Shown here one piece after another: positions 37,220 to 46,458 of a stretch of DNA of 64,000 nucleotides. A program made the position numbers and the translations under genes. The DNA comes from Ciceribacter ferrooxidans (GTDB lineage: Bacteria; Pseudomonadota; Alphaproteobacteria; Rhizobiales; Rhizobiaceae). The notes beneath the pieces were generated by a model. That model saw only the letters and a list, made by a program, of their open reading frames with translations. It was not told where the DNA came from and made no database searches. The stretch is from positions 124,001 through 188,000 of the forward strand of contig NZ_SDVB01000191.1 of NCBI RefSeq assembly GCF_004137355.1. Direction: 5' to 3'. The first letter of the stretch is position 1, and each line of letters begins with the position of its first letter.

Positions 37220-39220
37220 ATGACGATGTTTTCCAGGATCCTCATTGCCAACCGTGGTGAAATCGCCGTCCGCATCATCAAGACGGCGAGACGACTCGGG
37301 ATCAAAACCGTCGCGGTGTATTCACAGGCCGACCGCGGCGCATTGCATGTCGCGCTCGCCGACGAGGCGGTGTTCCTCGGAGCCGCGCCTGCCACCGAAA
37401 GCTATCTCGACATCGGCAAGGTCGTCGCGGCAGCCCTTGCCAGTGGTGCCGAAGCGATCCATCCCGGCTACGGGTTCTTGTCGGAAAACCCGGATTTTGT
37501 CGATGCAGTCGGGAAGGCGGGCCTTACCTTCATTGGTCCCGCCGCCGCGTCGATCCGCACGATGGGCCTGAAGGACGCCGCCAAACGGCTGATGGAGGAA
37601 GCAGGCGTTCCGGTGGTGCCCGGCTATCACGGTGACAATCAGGACGCAGCCTTCCTGAAGCTCGAAGCCGGCAAGATCGGCTACCCGGTGCTGATCAAGG
37701 CGTCCGCGGGCGGCGGTGGCAAGGGGATGCGGCGCGTCGACACGGACGACGACTTCGACGCCGCGCTTCAGAGCTGCCGGCGCGAGGCGAAGTCTGCCTT
37801 CGGGGATGATCGTGTCCTGATCGAGAAGTACATTTCCTCCCCACGCCACATCGAGGTGCAGGTCTTCGGCGACGGGCGAGGCAACGTCGTTCATCTGTTC
37901 GAGCGCGACTGCTCGCTGCAGCGCCGGCACCAGAAGGTGATCGAGGAAGCGCCGGCGCCGGGCATGACGGATGCCGTGCGGACTGCGATGACCGAGGCCG
38001 CGGTCGCAGCCGCGAGAGCCGTCGCTTACAAAGGCGCCGGGACAGTCGAGTTCATCGCCGATGGCACGGGGCCGCTCCGGCCGGATGGGTTCTGGTTTAT
38101 GGAGATGAACACGCGCCTGCAGGTGGAGCATCCCGTGACCGAGATGGTGACCGGCTTTGACCTGGTCGAGTGGCAATTACGCGTGGCGGCGGGTGAGCCG
38201 CTGCCGGTGCGGCAGGACGAGATCCGACTTCTCGGCCACGCGGCCGAGGCGCGACTCTACGCGGAGGATCCGGCGAACGGCTTCCTGCCGCAGGCGGGCC
38301 GGATCGATCACCTGGAGTTCGGGAGCGGCGAGGGCATCCGCGTTGATGCCGGTGTTCGCGCCGGCGATCAGGTCTCGCCCTATTACGACCCGATGATCGC
38401 CAAGGTGATTGGCCACGGCAAGTCGCGCGACGAGGCGATTGACCGGCTGAAGAATGCGCTCGACGGCACACACATTACCGGACTCACCAGCAATCGAGAC
38501 TTTTTGCGCGCGCTTTGCAGGGACGAGATCTTCCGGCAGGGACGCATGGATACCGGCCTTATCGACCGGGGCATGGACGGTCTCATTGCACGGCCCGACG
38601 CGCCGGAAGAGGCCATTCTGATCGCGGCGCTTGCGGCTTCCGGTCTCGATCTGAGCGGACCGCATTGCGGCTTCAGGCTCTGGGGCGAGGCCAGTCATCG
38701 CGTGACTCTGCATGCGGGCGAAGAGGTCATCGAACGGCGCATCGTCCCGGGCGGCGGACGTGTCCGGCTCTTGGATGGTGGCGAGGAGGTCCTGCTCGAA
38801 GAGATCGTCTTCGACGGTCGGACCTTCTCGGCGCGTCTGGTCCGCGCGAACGGCAGCGATCGTGTGCTCGCCCGTCTTGTCGTCGACGTCCATGGTGGCG
38901 AGCAACGCATCTCGGTTCTGCTCGACGGCGAGACCTACGCCTTCGAGAGGCTGGACCCGCTGGAAGGCGAGGATGCCGCGCACCACCACTCCGGCGAGAT
39001 CCTGGCACCGATGACGGGCATCGTCCGCCTCGTCGACGTCGGGGCGGGCGTTGCCGTGAAGGCCGGTGACAGGCTCGTCGTCATGGAGGCGATGAAGATG
39101 GAATATACGCTGAGGAGCCCGCGCGACGGCTTCGTCGACGCCGTCTTCTGCACCGAAGGCGGGCAGGCGGAAGGCGGAGCCGTTCTCGTCCGGATCACGG
39201 AGGAGAGACTCGATGGCTGA
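37220..39220 (+). CDS. mccA: Methylcrotonyl-CoA carboxylase alpha (biotin) subunit
   Basis: A 666-aa biotin-dependent subunit. The biotin carboxylase domain starts FSRILIANRGEIAVRI, has the ATP-grasp loop KASAGGGGKGMRRV and EMNTRLQVEHPVTEM. A linker and a C-terminal carrier domain with the biotinyl lysine in VVMEAMKMEYTLRSP follow. It pairs with MccB 3 bp upstream. ATG 37226 is an alternative start with better ribosome-site spacing. Confidence 0.95.
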   Translation: MTMFSRILIANRGEIAVRIIKTARRLGIKTVAVYSQADRGALHVALADEAVFLGAAPATESYLDIGKVVAAALASGAEAIHPGYGFLSENPDFVDAVGKAGLTFIGPAAASIRTMGLKDAAKRLMEEAGVPVVPGYHGDNQDAAFLKLEAGKIGYPVLIKASAGGGGKGMRRVDTDDDFDAALQSCRREAKSAFGDDRVLIEKYISSPRHIEVQVFGDGRGNVVHLFERDCSLQRRHQKVIEEAPAPGMTDAVRTAMTEAAVAAARAVAYKGAGTVEFIADGTGPLRPDGFWFMEMNTRLQVEHPVTEMVTGFDLVEWQLRVAAGEPLPVRQDEIRLLGHAAEARLYAEDPANGFLPQAGRIDHLEFGSGEGIRVDAGVRAGDQVSPYYDPMIAKVIGHGKSRDEAIDRLKNALDGTHITGLTSNRDFLRALCRDEIFRQGRMDTGLIDRGMDGLIARPDAPEEAILIAALAASGLDLSGPHCGFRLWGEASHRVTLHAGEEVIERRIVPGGGRVRLLDGGEEVLLEEIVFDGRTFSARLVRANGSDRVLARLVVDVHGGEQRISVLLDGETYAFERLDPLEGEDAAHHHSGEILAPMTGIVRLVDVGAGVAVKAGDRLVVMEAMKMEYTLRSPRDGFVDAVFCTEGGQAEGGAVLVRITEERLDG

Positions 39221-40085
39221 GTTTGTCACGGTCTACGAAGTCGGTCCGCGCGACGGATTGCAAAACGAGAAGGAAATCATTCCGGTCGAGGACAAGATCG
39301 CGTTGGTCGACCGTCTCTCCGAGGCCGGCTTCCGCAAGATCGAGGTCACGAGCTTCGTCTCGCCGAAGTGGGTGCCGCAGCTCGCCGACGCCGCCGAGGT
39401 GCTGGCTGGCATCTCGCGCCGGTCGGGCGTCGTCTACAGCGCGCTGACGCCAAACCTCAAGGGGTTGGAGGCGGCGCTCGCCGCAAAGGTCGACGAAGTC
39501 GCGATCTTCGCCTCCGCATCCGAAACCTTCAGCCGGAGGAACATCAACTGTTCCATTGCCGAGAGCTTCGAGCGTTTCGCCCCTGTCATGGAGGCGGCAA
39601 AGACGGCCGGCGTTCCGGTGCGCGGCTATGTCTCCTGCGTTGTCGCCTGTCCCTATGAAGGCCCCGTTGCGCCGGAGGCCGTTCGTCTGGTCGCCGAGCG
39701 CCTGATCATGCTCGGTTGCCACGAGATTTCGCTCGGCGACACGATCGGCGCGGGTGTGCCGGAGACCATCTCCGCCATGCTGGACGAAGTGCTGCGATCG
39801 GTGCCGGTCGTCAAACTGGCCGGTCATTTCCACGATACCGGCAACCGTGCGCTCGCCAATGTTGAAATCGCTCTCGACTACGGGCTGAGGACGTTCGATT
39901 CCGCCGTCGGCGGGCTCGGCGGCTGCCCGTACGCGCCGGGCGCCAAGGGCAATGTCGCGACTGGACCGCTCGTCGAGCTACTTGAAGGCCGCGGGTTTGA
40001 AACCGGAATCGACGCGGAGAAACTGAAGCGCGCCGAGGCTTTCATCAAGGGACGTGTTGGGCGTCTTTCCGGGAGGAACGCATGA
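39213..40085 (+). CDS. hmgL: Hydroxymethylglutaryl-CoA lyase
   Basis: A 290-aa HMGL-like TIM barrel. VYEVGPRDGLQNEKEIIP carries metal and catalytic residues, and the signature loop GGLGGCPYAPGAKGNVAT carries the active-site Cys. It cleaves HMG-CoA to acetoacetate and acetyl-CoA, the last step of leucine breakdown. It overlaps mccA by 8 bp and the next gene by 4 bp. Confidence 0.95.
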   Translation: MAEFVTVYEVGPRDGLQNEKEIIPVEDKIALVDRLSEAGFRKIEVTSFVSPKWVPQLADAAEVLAGISRRSGVVYSALTPNLKGLEAALAAKVDEVAIFASASETFSRRNINCSIAESFERFAPVMEAAKTAGVPVRGYVSCVVACPYEGPVAPEAVRLVAERLIMLGCHEISLGDTIGAGVPETISAMLDEVLRSVPVVKLAGHFHDTGNRALANVEIALDYGLRTFDSAVGGLGGCPYAPGAKGNVATGPLVELLEGRGFETGIDAEKLKRAEAFIKGRVGRLSGRNA

Positions 40086-40852
40086 CGGAATTCGAAACGA
40101 TCCGGATCGAAACCGATGAACGGGGCATCGCGCTGCTGACACTGAACCGCCCCGACAAGCACAATGCGCTGAACGCCCGGATGATCGGCGAACTCACGAA
40201 AGCCGCGGAAATCCTCGGTGCGGATGAAAGGGTCCGTGCCGTTGTGCTCGCCGGCAAAGGTGCGAGCTTTTGCGCCGGCGGCGATCTCGACTGGATGCGG
40301 GCGCAGCGGGAGAAAGACCGCGCCGGCAAAATGGAAGAAGCCCGGACATTGGCGACGATGCTCGCCGAGCTCAACGCTCTGCCGAAGCCGCTCATAGCCC
40401 GGGTCCACGGAAATGCCTATGGCGGCGGCGTCGGCCTGATGGCGGTCTGCGACATCGTCATTTCGGTGGACACCGCGCGTTTCGCGCTTACCGAGACCCG
40501 CCTCGGGCTCATTCCGGCAACCATCGGTCCCTTCGTCGTTCGCCGCATGGGCGAGGGTTACGCCCGGCAGGTCTTCTTTACGGCCAAGCCGTTCGATGCC
40601 GCCTTCGCATTGCGATGCGGCCTCGTCTCGACCGTGACCGAAGCGGAGAAGCTGGATGCCTGCGTGGAGGCCGAAGTCGAGGCGGTCCTGAAGACCCGTC
40701 GGGGCGCCGTCGCGGCGGCAAAAACGCTCTGCCTCGAGCTCGGCGGTGACGACCCGGCCGGCCTCGCCGAGCGAACCGCCTCCCTGCTTGCGGACCGATG
40801 GGAGAGTGCAGAAGCAGCGGAGGGCATCGAAGCCTTTCTCGCGAGGCGATAG
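40082..40852 (+). CDS. liuC: Methylglutaconyl-CoA hydratase (enoyl-CoA hydratase family)
   Basis: A 256-aa crotonase-fold protein. NRPDKHNALNARMIGEL, the oxyanion loop AGKGASFCAGGDLDWM and the catalytic-Glu segment FALTETRLGLIPATIGPFVVRRMG support hydratase activity. By context it converts 3-methylglutaconyl-CoA to HMG-CoA. It is the last gene of the leucine operon and overlaps hmgL (ATGA). Confidence 0.9.
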   Translation: MTEFETIRIETDERGIALLTLNRPDKHNALNARMIGELTKAAEILGADERVRAVVLAGKGASFCAGGDLDWMRAQREKDRAGKMEEARTLATMLAELNALPKPLIARVHGNAYGGGVGLMAVCDIVISVDTARFALTETRLGLIPATIGPFVVRRMGEGYARQVFFTAKPFDAAFALRCGLVSTVTEAEKLDACVEAEVEAVLKTRRGAVAAAKTLCLELGGDDPAGLAERTASLLADRWESAEAAEGIEAFLARR

Positions 40853-40942
40853 GGGTTCCCCGTGACGGGATGTCTCCCATCCTGCCCCGGGGCAGTTTCC
40901 GTCTTCGGGCAACCGTCGGCGACGGACCCGAGATCATGACGG

Positions 40943-42004
40943 CTATACGGCTGTGCCGCTGTCGACGCCGGCTTCGGCGAAGGTCGCCATCCCGAGATGG
41001 CAGCGCAGGGCGGCTTTCGCAAGAATCGCTCCCAGCACCGCGCCGGTCCCTTCCCCGAGCCGCAGATCGAGATCAAGAAGCGGCCGGAGACCGAGGTGGG
41101 CAAGGAGACGTCGGTGCCCCGGCTCCATGGAGGCGTGCCCCACCATGCAATGCGCAAGGCTGTCCGGACCGCTGCAATGCAAGGCGAGAGCAGCTACCGA
41201 GCATATGAAACCGTCGAGCATCACCGGGATCGCCAGCAGGCGCGCGGCGAGAATTGCCCCCGCCATGGCGGCGATCTCGCGCCCACCAAGTATCCGCAGG
41301 GCATCCAGACCGTCCCCGATCGACTCCCGATGGCGTTCGACCCCCTCGGAAATGATCTGGGCCTTGCGCTGCAGGACGTCGCTCGAGACGCCCGATCCGC
41401 GACCACACCATTCGACGGCCGGGCCGCCGAGGAGCGCGAGGCACAAAGCCGAGGCCGAAGTCGTGTTTCCGATGCCCATCTCGCCGGGGCACAGAACACT
41501 CCCGTCCGGCCGCACGGCCCGCATTCCCGCATTGAACGCTGCCAGAGACTCCGCTTCCGTCATGGCGGGCGCATGCAGGAAGTTCCTGACCGGACGATCA
41601 AGCTCCAAAGGAACGACCGTCATGCGGGCTCCCAGTTCGGCACTTAACTGATTGATTGCGGCGCCGCCCCTTTCGAAATTGAGGACCATCTGCTCGGTGA
41701 CGACCTGCGGATAGGCGGAGATGCCTGCTTCGGCGATGCCGTGATTGCCGGCAAAGACGCAGGTTTGCGGCTGGTCCATAACCGGCGGGTAGCGTCCTTG
41801 CCAGCGCGCGAGCCAGGCCACGATCTCCTCAAGCCGCCCGAGACTTCCTGGAGGCTTGGTCAGCATGCCGTCACGGGCGGCAGCGGCGTCGGCGGCTCGT
41901 GCGTCGCCTTGGGGAAGCCGCATCAGTGCCTCTCGCAAGGCGGCCAGATTTTCAAAGGGCGGAATTGGTACTTGCCTCGAAGAGAGGCTGTTTGCAGCAG
42001 ACAT
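40943..42004 (-). CDS. cobT: Nicotinate-nucleotide-dimethylbenzimidazole phosphoribosyltransferase
   Basis: A 353-aa CobT. TKPPGSLGRLEEIVAWLARWQG, VFAGNHGIAEAGISAYPQ, MGIGNTTSASA and LDLRLGEGTGAVLGA are family signatures. It activates dimethylbenzimidazole for the lower ligand of B12. ATG 42004 has GGAGG upstream; a slightly longer start is less likely. A cobalamin riboswitch lies just upstream, so it should be repressed by B12. Confidence 0.95.
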   Translation of the reverse strand: MSAANSLSSRQVPIPPFENLAALREALMRLPQGDARAADAAAARDGMLTKPPGSLGRLEEIVAWLARWQGRYPPVMDQPQTCVFAGNHGIAEAGISAYPQVVTEQMVLNFERGGAAINQLSAELGARMTVVPLELDRPVRNFLHAPAMTEAESLAAFNAGMRAVRPDGSVLCPGEMGIGNTTSASALCLALLGGPAVEWCGRGSGVSSDVLQRKAQIISEGVERHRESIGDGLDALRILGGREIAAMAGAILAARLLAIPVMLDGFICSVAALALHCSGPDSLAHCMVGHASMEPGHRRLLAHLGLRPLLDLDLRLGEGTGAVLGAILAKAALRCHLGMATFAEAGVDSGTAV

Positions 42005-42067
42005 ACGGGTCCTCCACGTGACGCCGATCGTTCCGCCCTTTGCCATCGGGCGGATTTCGGTTGAGGA

Positions 42068-42240
42068 TCAACTCGTCTTCTGACTTCCAGCGTGGCCGGG
42101 TTCAGGCACCTTCCCGTCCTGAAACGGACAGTGGCGGACAAAACCTCCTGAGACTCGTATCTGGTTACAGCGGCGGGACCGTCACGGAGTTTCACCGTGT
42201 TCCGTTAGTTGTCGGGAAGCCCCTATCCCGAGCCTTGCCC
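42068..42240 (-). ncRNA. Cobalamin riboswitch upstream of cobT
   Basis: Read on the minus strand, the conserved core GGTGAAACTCCGTGACGGTCCCGCC-type block is followed by GCTGTAACCAG, then GCCACTGTCC and the B12-box-like AAGTCAGAAGACGAG (at 42071-42088). The order and spacing match the class I cobalamin riboswitch. It ends ~65 nt before the cobT start and should switch off cobT when adenosylcobalamin is high. Confidence 0.92.
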
Positions 42241-42967
42241 GCAGGCAACGGATGCCACGGCCATCTCATGTGGACGGCAGGCATTCCACAAGGACAAACG
42301 CTGGCGTGTTTGCGTTGACGCAAAGAGCCTGTTCGAAGGAGCTCAGGTCATCGTGCTGCCTTTCGGCGCCGTAAAGCGACTCTGCCAATGCATTGACGTA
42401 CCCTGACATGAGGTGCAGTTCCTACCGATGCGCGCGACAGCCGTGTCACCGACAGCCACATCGTACAGGATGTCGTCTCATCTCGGATTGGCCACATCCT
42501 TTGCCGGTCAGGTTTCGCCGTTTGCATGGGTGGCGAGAGGCCGCGCCTTTCAGCGCTTGCCCGAATGAGCCGTTGGCCGTCGTCCGCAAGCGGCGGAAAC
42601 ATGAAGGCTTTGCCCCGGGCCGGCAGTTCGTCCAGGAAGGACCGAACGATGGTATCTTCGGCGGATCTGCCCATCCGCGTGGAGATTTCCGCACTTAGCC
42701 CGTTCGTAAGGGTGTAGAGGACCGATTGACGCTCCGGATCGCTACCGAGTTCGAGCGTGATTGACAGAAGGAAGCGCATCTGTCCCGCTTCGAGGAAAAG
42801 GCTTGCCAGCATGTCCACCGGTGGGACCTACTTGCAACTTGTTTCGAGATTGGATGCCATCTGTTCGGCGACCTGTGGCAAAAGGACGGGCGTCGCGCCA
42901 CCTTATGCACTACGTCCGGCAGCAATACTCTTTTGGGTACCGACAACTATGGTTTGAGATGGAGAGA
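42241..42967. other. Intergenic stretch with possible gene remnant
   Basis: Over 700 bp without a confident gene between the riboswitch and the AraC gene. The minus strand between 42818 and ~42520 reads as an open, GC3-biased frame (LFLEAGQMRFLLSITLELGSD..., ISTRMGRSAEDTIVRSFLDEL), then loses coding character. It may be a decayed gene fragment; I cannot name a family. Confidence 0.35.
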
Positions 42968-43828
42968 ATGTCTGACGCGATGCGCACCTTCCATGTCCCT
43001 CCCGCCAACATATTGGCTCCCTATATCGACAGGCTATGGGGCTTGGAAAGCGTCGGTAACGAGCGGATTGCCTTGCCTATCCTGTTGCCGGGGACAGGGG
43101 CCGAGTTGTATTTTCACTACAGTACACCCTTCCGGCGATCCGCCGGGTCCGGCGAGTCCGTGGTGTGTCACGACGCCCATCTGTTCTGCATCCGCAGTCG
43201 GCCCATCGAGTTGCTGCCCGCCCGCGACATCGGTTTTGTCGCCGTGCGTTTCCGGGCTGGCATGATGCACCGTTTCATCGACATACCGGGCGGGGAACTC
43301 ATCGACCGCGATCTTTCCGCCGATGATCTGTGGGGCGCAACAGGGCAGACTCTGGCCACCCGTGTGGCCAGCGCGGAAACGCTGACCGAGCGGCTGCGGC
43401 TGATCCAGTGCTTTCTCGTCGAACGCTTGGCGCGGCGATCTTCCGACTTGGTCTTCGAACACGCTGCCACCCTACTCTATGATAATTGCATCGATCTCAC
43501 CATCGACCACTTGGCGGAGCGAGTAGGACTCGGACGGCGTCAGTTGGAACGCCGTTTCAATGCTATCGCCGGCCAGACTCCGGTCGAGTTGCGTGGCCTC
43601 GCCCGTTTCCAGAAAACCGTGCGCACCCTGATCTTGGACAATGGTGCCCAAACCACGGACGCGGCGCTGGCGCATGGCTACTATGATCAGGCTCACTTCA
43701 TCCGTCATTTTCGGGGGTTGGCAGCGGAGTCACCAGAGCGCCATCTCAAGGCCGCTCGCACAAGGACGCATTTTTACAATACTCCTTGGCGCGCCTGCAC
43801 CAAGATAGCGGCTCCCCTGTACCCTTAG
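42968..43828 (+). CDS. AraC-family transcriptional regulator (DUF6597-like N-terminus)
   Basis: A ~286-aa regulator. The N-terminal part (FHVPPANILAPYIDRLWGLES...LPILLPGTGAELYFHY) resembles the DUF6597 sensor. The C-terminal double HTH (LTIDHLAERVGLGRRQLERRFNAIAGQTPVELRGLARFQ...DAALAHGYYDQAHFIRHFRG) is AraC type. The start is uncertain: ATG 42959 or 42968, both near GGAGAG. It is followed by a small monooxygenase gene that it may control. Confidence 0.85.
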   Translation: MSDAMRTFHVPPANILAPYIDRLWGLESVGNERIALPILLPGTGAELYFHYSTPFRRSAGSGESVVCHDAHLFCIRSRPIELLPARDIGFVAVRFRAGMMHRFIDIPGGELIDRDLSADDLWGATGQTLATRVASAETLTERLRLIQCFLVERLARRSSDLVFEHAATLLYDNCIDLTIDHLAERVGLGRRQLERRFNAIAGQTPVELRGLARFQKTVRTLILDNGAQTTDAALAHGYYDQAHFIRHFRGLAAESPERHLKAARTRTHFYNTPWRACTKIAAPLYP

Positions 43829-43840
43829 GAGCCAACCATC

Positions 43841-44155
43841 ATGTATCTTTTGCTGGCGGAATTGAGCGCTAGACCCTCCTGTGCCGGCGAGGTCGAAGAC
43901 GTCTTGCGCGAACTGGTTGAAATTGCAGGCACCGAAGCGGGGAATATTCGCTACGCGGTGCACCGTCAAAAGGAAAACCCCGACACCTTCGTCATTTACG
44001 AACTCTATCGGAATGTCGCAGCCTGCGACGAGCATCTCGCGTCAACACCGGTGAAGCTGGCCATGCAACGTTTCGAGACGCTGCTGAGCGCACCGCCGCG
44101 CGTGATCTTTTGCGATCTGGTCGCCATGTCGGAACTGGGCTGCGTCCAGGTGTGA
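43841..44155 (+). CDS. YgiN-like antibiotic biosynthesis monooxygenase (ABM)
   Basis: A 104-aa ABM-domain protein: MYLLLAELSARPSCAGEVEDVLRELVEIAGTEAGNIRYAVHRQKENPDTFVIYELYRN..., ending with a region that contacts the substrate (EHLASTPVKLAMQRFETLL). YgiN-type proteins are small dimeric quinol or antibiotic monooxygenases. It lies 12 bp after the AraC gene, probably in one operon. The substrate is unknown. Confidence 0.85.
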   Translation: MYLLLAELSARPSCAGEVEDVLRELVEIAGTEAGNIRYAVHRQKENPDTFVIYELYRNVAACDEHLASTPVKLAMQRFETLLSAPPRVIFCDLVAMSELGCVQV

Positions 44156-44709
44156 GGCATATGGCTCGCGCGTTGCCCCAGAGTCCCAATGGCACGACAC
44201 GGCCCCTGCGCCGATAGGCCTCTGATGGGATCAAGTAGACGTCCTCACTTGGAGCAATTTTCGTTTACACCAAGATCGTGGGAAGAATACGAGACACATC
44301 AGTAGGTCAAACATGTGCGTTCCAAAGATCGTGTCCCATGGCGCGGTGTCGCTTCGGCGCTCGCTGCGCTTCCCAGACAGCGCCGGGAACTGCCAATACG
44401 GCAACTGCTGGTTAGAAGGACAGGATGCGTCGTTCTGCATGAAGCGCTCGAGGCCAGGGTCCAAGGATGCGGTCATGAGATCCAATCCGACGCCTGGACT
44501 CGCACATCACCAGATTGCGGCACTTGCGTGACGCCGGCTGCAACCGCCAAAAGATTGACGAACGTTGACGGCCCAACGACAATCGTGAGATGCGGAGCAG
44601 CAAAACCCTTGGGAACTCACCTTCCGGCGGTCTCGCTGCTCCCCAAGAGCTCGGACTGTCTTGTTCAGTTCTCCCGCAGGACAAGACCTTCTCGATACGG
44701 GGGCAGAAC
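44156..44709. other. No gene recognised
   Basis: A 554-bp stretch before the peptidase gene. Open frames exist on both strands but lack ribosome sites, family resemblance and normal codon bias. Base composition looks slightly less GC-rich than its surroundings. Confidence 0.4.
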
Positions 44710-45465
44710 ATGCGAAAGCTCATCGGCTATCTTTTCGCTGGCCTAGTTCTTTTCGGCTTTGCCGCCACTGCTTCCCTGGCGTACGCCTATCCAATAGCCG
44801 CCGCCGTTGTTTGCCCTTCATGCTACGGGATGGAATACGCCGGGCGACGCATTGTCGTCGATGCGGCAATGCCTGCCCAGATGCGGGCCGAGCTGTTGGG
44901 CGATGCCGAAATCGCGGCATCGGAGGTCGGAGCGTTTTATGGAGCGTTTTCCCGTCAACCCTACCTTGTCGCCTGTTCGACGGAAGCGTGCGACCATCGT
45001 ATGGGAGGGCGTGGGGCCAAGGCCATCACACTGTCGACCCCCTTCGTGACGGTTCTGCGGCTTTCGCCGAGGGGCATCGACCCGACCATCCTGACGCACG
45101 AGTTTTCGCATGTCGAATTGCATCACAGGGTCGGCTTATGGGCGCGGCTCACCGGCGCGTTTCCCGCCTGGTTCGACGAAGGGATCGCTGTTCTCGTTTC
45201 CGCCGACCAGCGATACATAAGGTCCGCACCGACCGCTTCGGAACGATGTGTGCGTGACTCAGAGAGACCGTTGCCCACTACGCCCTTTGAATGGACTTCC
45301 AAGGTCGGCAAGGATTCAATGCTGTATGCGGATGCGGTGTGTCGTGTGCTGCGCTGGATGGATGCGAATGGCGGCAGAGATGGCTTGTTGAGAGCAATCG
45401 ACGCCGCTGGCGACGGTACTGCCTTCAACCCCGATCAAGCTCTCCGTGGTCGAGGTCTGTCTTGA
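44710..45465 (+). CDS. Membrane-anchored zinc metallopeptidase-like protein
   Basis: A 251-aa protein with an N-terminal membrane helix/signal (LIGYLFAGLVLFGFAATASLAYAY). Its catalytic domain has HEFSHVELHHR (HExxH) and, ~32 residues later, AWFDEGIAVLV, whose Glu is the likely third zinc ligand as in gluzincins (MA clan). ATG 44710 is chosen to give a clean signal. The substrate is unknown. Confidence 0.75.
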   Translation: MRKLIGYLFAGLVLFGFAATASLAYAYPIAAAVVCPSCYGMEYAGRRIVVDAAMPAQMRAELLGDAEIAASEVGAFYGAFSRQPYLVACSTEACDHRMGGRGAKAITLSTPFVTVLRLSPRGIDPTILTHEFSHVELHHRVGLWARLTGAFPAWFDEGIAVLVSADQRYIRSAPTASERCVRDSERPLPTTPFEWTSKVGKDSMLYADAVCRVLRWMDANGGRDGLLRAIDAAGDGTAFNPDQALRGRGLS

Positions 45466-45513
45466 TCGCCGGACCTTTTCCGTTCGTGCTGCGGTGCGGC
45501 TGCGTCTTGCCGG

Positions 45514-46356
45514 TTACGAGGCTTGCGGGGGATGAGGCGTTAGGAGGTTTGCGCGCAGCACCCTCGGGCTGACGCCCAACTTCTGTCGAAACACGGTCGT
45601 GAGGTGCGCATGGGAGGAAAAGCCGGCGGCCAGTGCAACCGCGCTCAGATCCTCGGTCCCGGCGGCAATCAGCGCCCGGGCTCGCGCGATCCGTCGGTCG
45701 AGAATATAGGAGTGAGGCGAGCGGCCGGTCGCTTGCCTGAAGACCCGGGAAAAGAATCCGGCGGAAAGGCCGAGCTCGTCAGCGAGATCCTGCACCGTCA
45801 GCGTCAGGTCGAGACGGGTCTCGATGAAATCGTCGATCCGCCGCAGACGCTGCGTAGTCATCCATCGTGCACTGTCCGTCGGGGCTTGGCGACCACGTAT
45901 CTGCACATGGAGGCGCTCGATGAGGAAGCCCATAAGGGCTTCGAAATGCAGCGGGTCGGCGGCAGGAAAGGCGAGCAGCAAGCGCCTCGTCGCCTGCGCG
46001 GCCGCGATAGCAGGTGGATCCGTGCGGTCGCTGAAGGGCAGGTCGATGGACACGTCGAGATCGAAGCCCGTCACGGCGAGATACTCTCCGCCCGCAGGCG
46101 ACCGCGAGTAGACGTCGCAGCCCTCCGGCACATAGGCAAGACCATTCGGTTTCGCACGAAACGGGCGGATGCGATCGCCGGCATAGGCATGCATGCCCTC
46201 CTGGCTCTCGAAGGCAAAGCCGAGCAGAGCGCGGTCCGCCGTGTAGCGGGCTTCGTAAGCTTGGCGCGGCAGCAGTTCCGCCGTCCAGCGTCCGACCGTC
46301 ACCCGCCGCGTTGGCTCAGGCTTCAAAGCCGCGGTTCCTTCCATACGCTCTTCCAC
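45514..46356 (-). CDS. AraC-family transcriptional regulator
   Basis: A 280-aa AraC-type regulator. The N-terminal sensor region (AELLPRQAYEARYTADRALLGFAFESQEG) is followed by the C-terminal double HTH LTLTVQDLADELGLSAGFFSRVFRQATGRSPHSYILDRRIARA...DLSAVALAAGFSSHAHLTTVFRQKLGVSP. It is divergent from a threonine-dehydratase-like gene ~100 bp away and is its likely regulator. Confidence 0.88.
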   Translation of the reverse strand: MEERMEGTAALKPEPTRRVTVGRWTAELLPRQAYEARYTADRALLGFAFESQEGMHAYAGDRIRPFRAKPNGLAYVPEGCDVYSRSPAGGEYLAVTGFDLDVSIDLPFSDRTDPPAIAAAQATRRLLLAFPAADPLHFEALMGFLIERLHVQIRGRQAPTDSARWMTTQRLRRIDDFIETRLDLTLTVQDLADELGLSAGFFSRVFRQATGRSPHSYILDRRIARARALIAAGTEDLSAVALAAGFSSHAHLTTVFRQKLGVSPRVLRANLLTPHPPQAS

Positions 46357-46458
46357 CCTTCGGATCAGGTTCAGACGCCCTTTTACGTCAGGAATCTGAA
46401 AGCGTCACGCGTCCGGGCATGCCAGTTTCGCGACCTGCAACATAAGACGGAGCGACGA

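Noticed and set aside
38177-39229. 350-codon open frame on the minus strand
   Set aside because: It is antisense to mccA; a shadow frame with no ribosome site.
44231-44746. Short frames on both strands between the ABM and peptidase genes
   Set aside because: No ribosome site, no recognisable family and poor codon bias.
45604-46458. 285-codon upstream extension of the first PLP dehydratase
   Set aside because: It is antisense to the AraC gene and has no resemblance to PLP enzymes.
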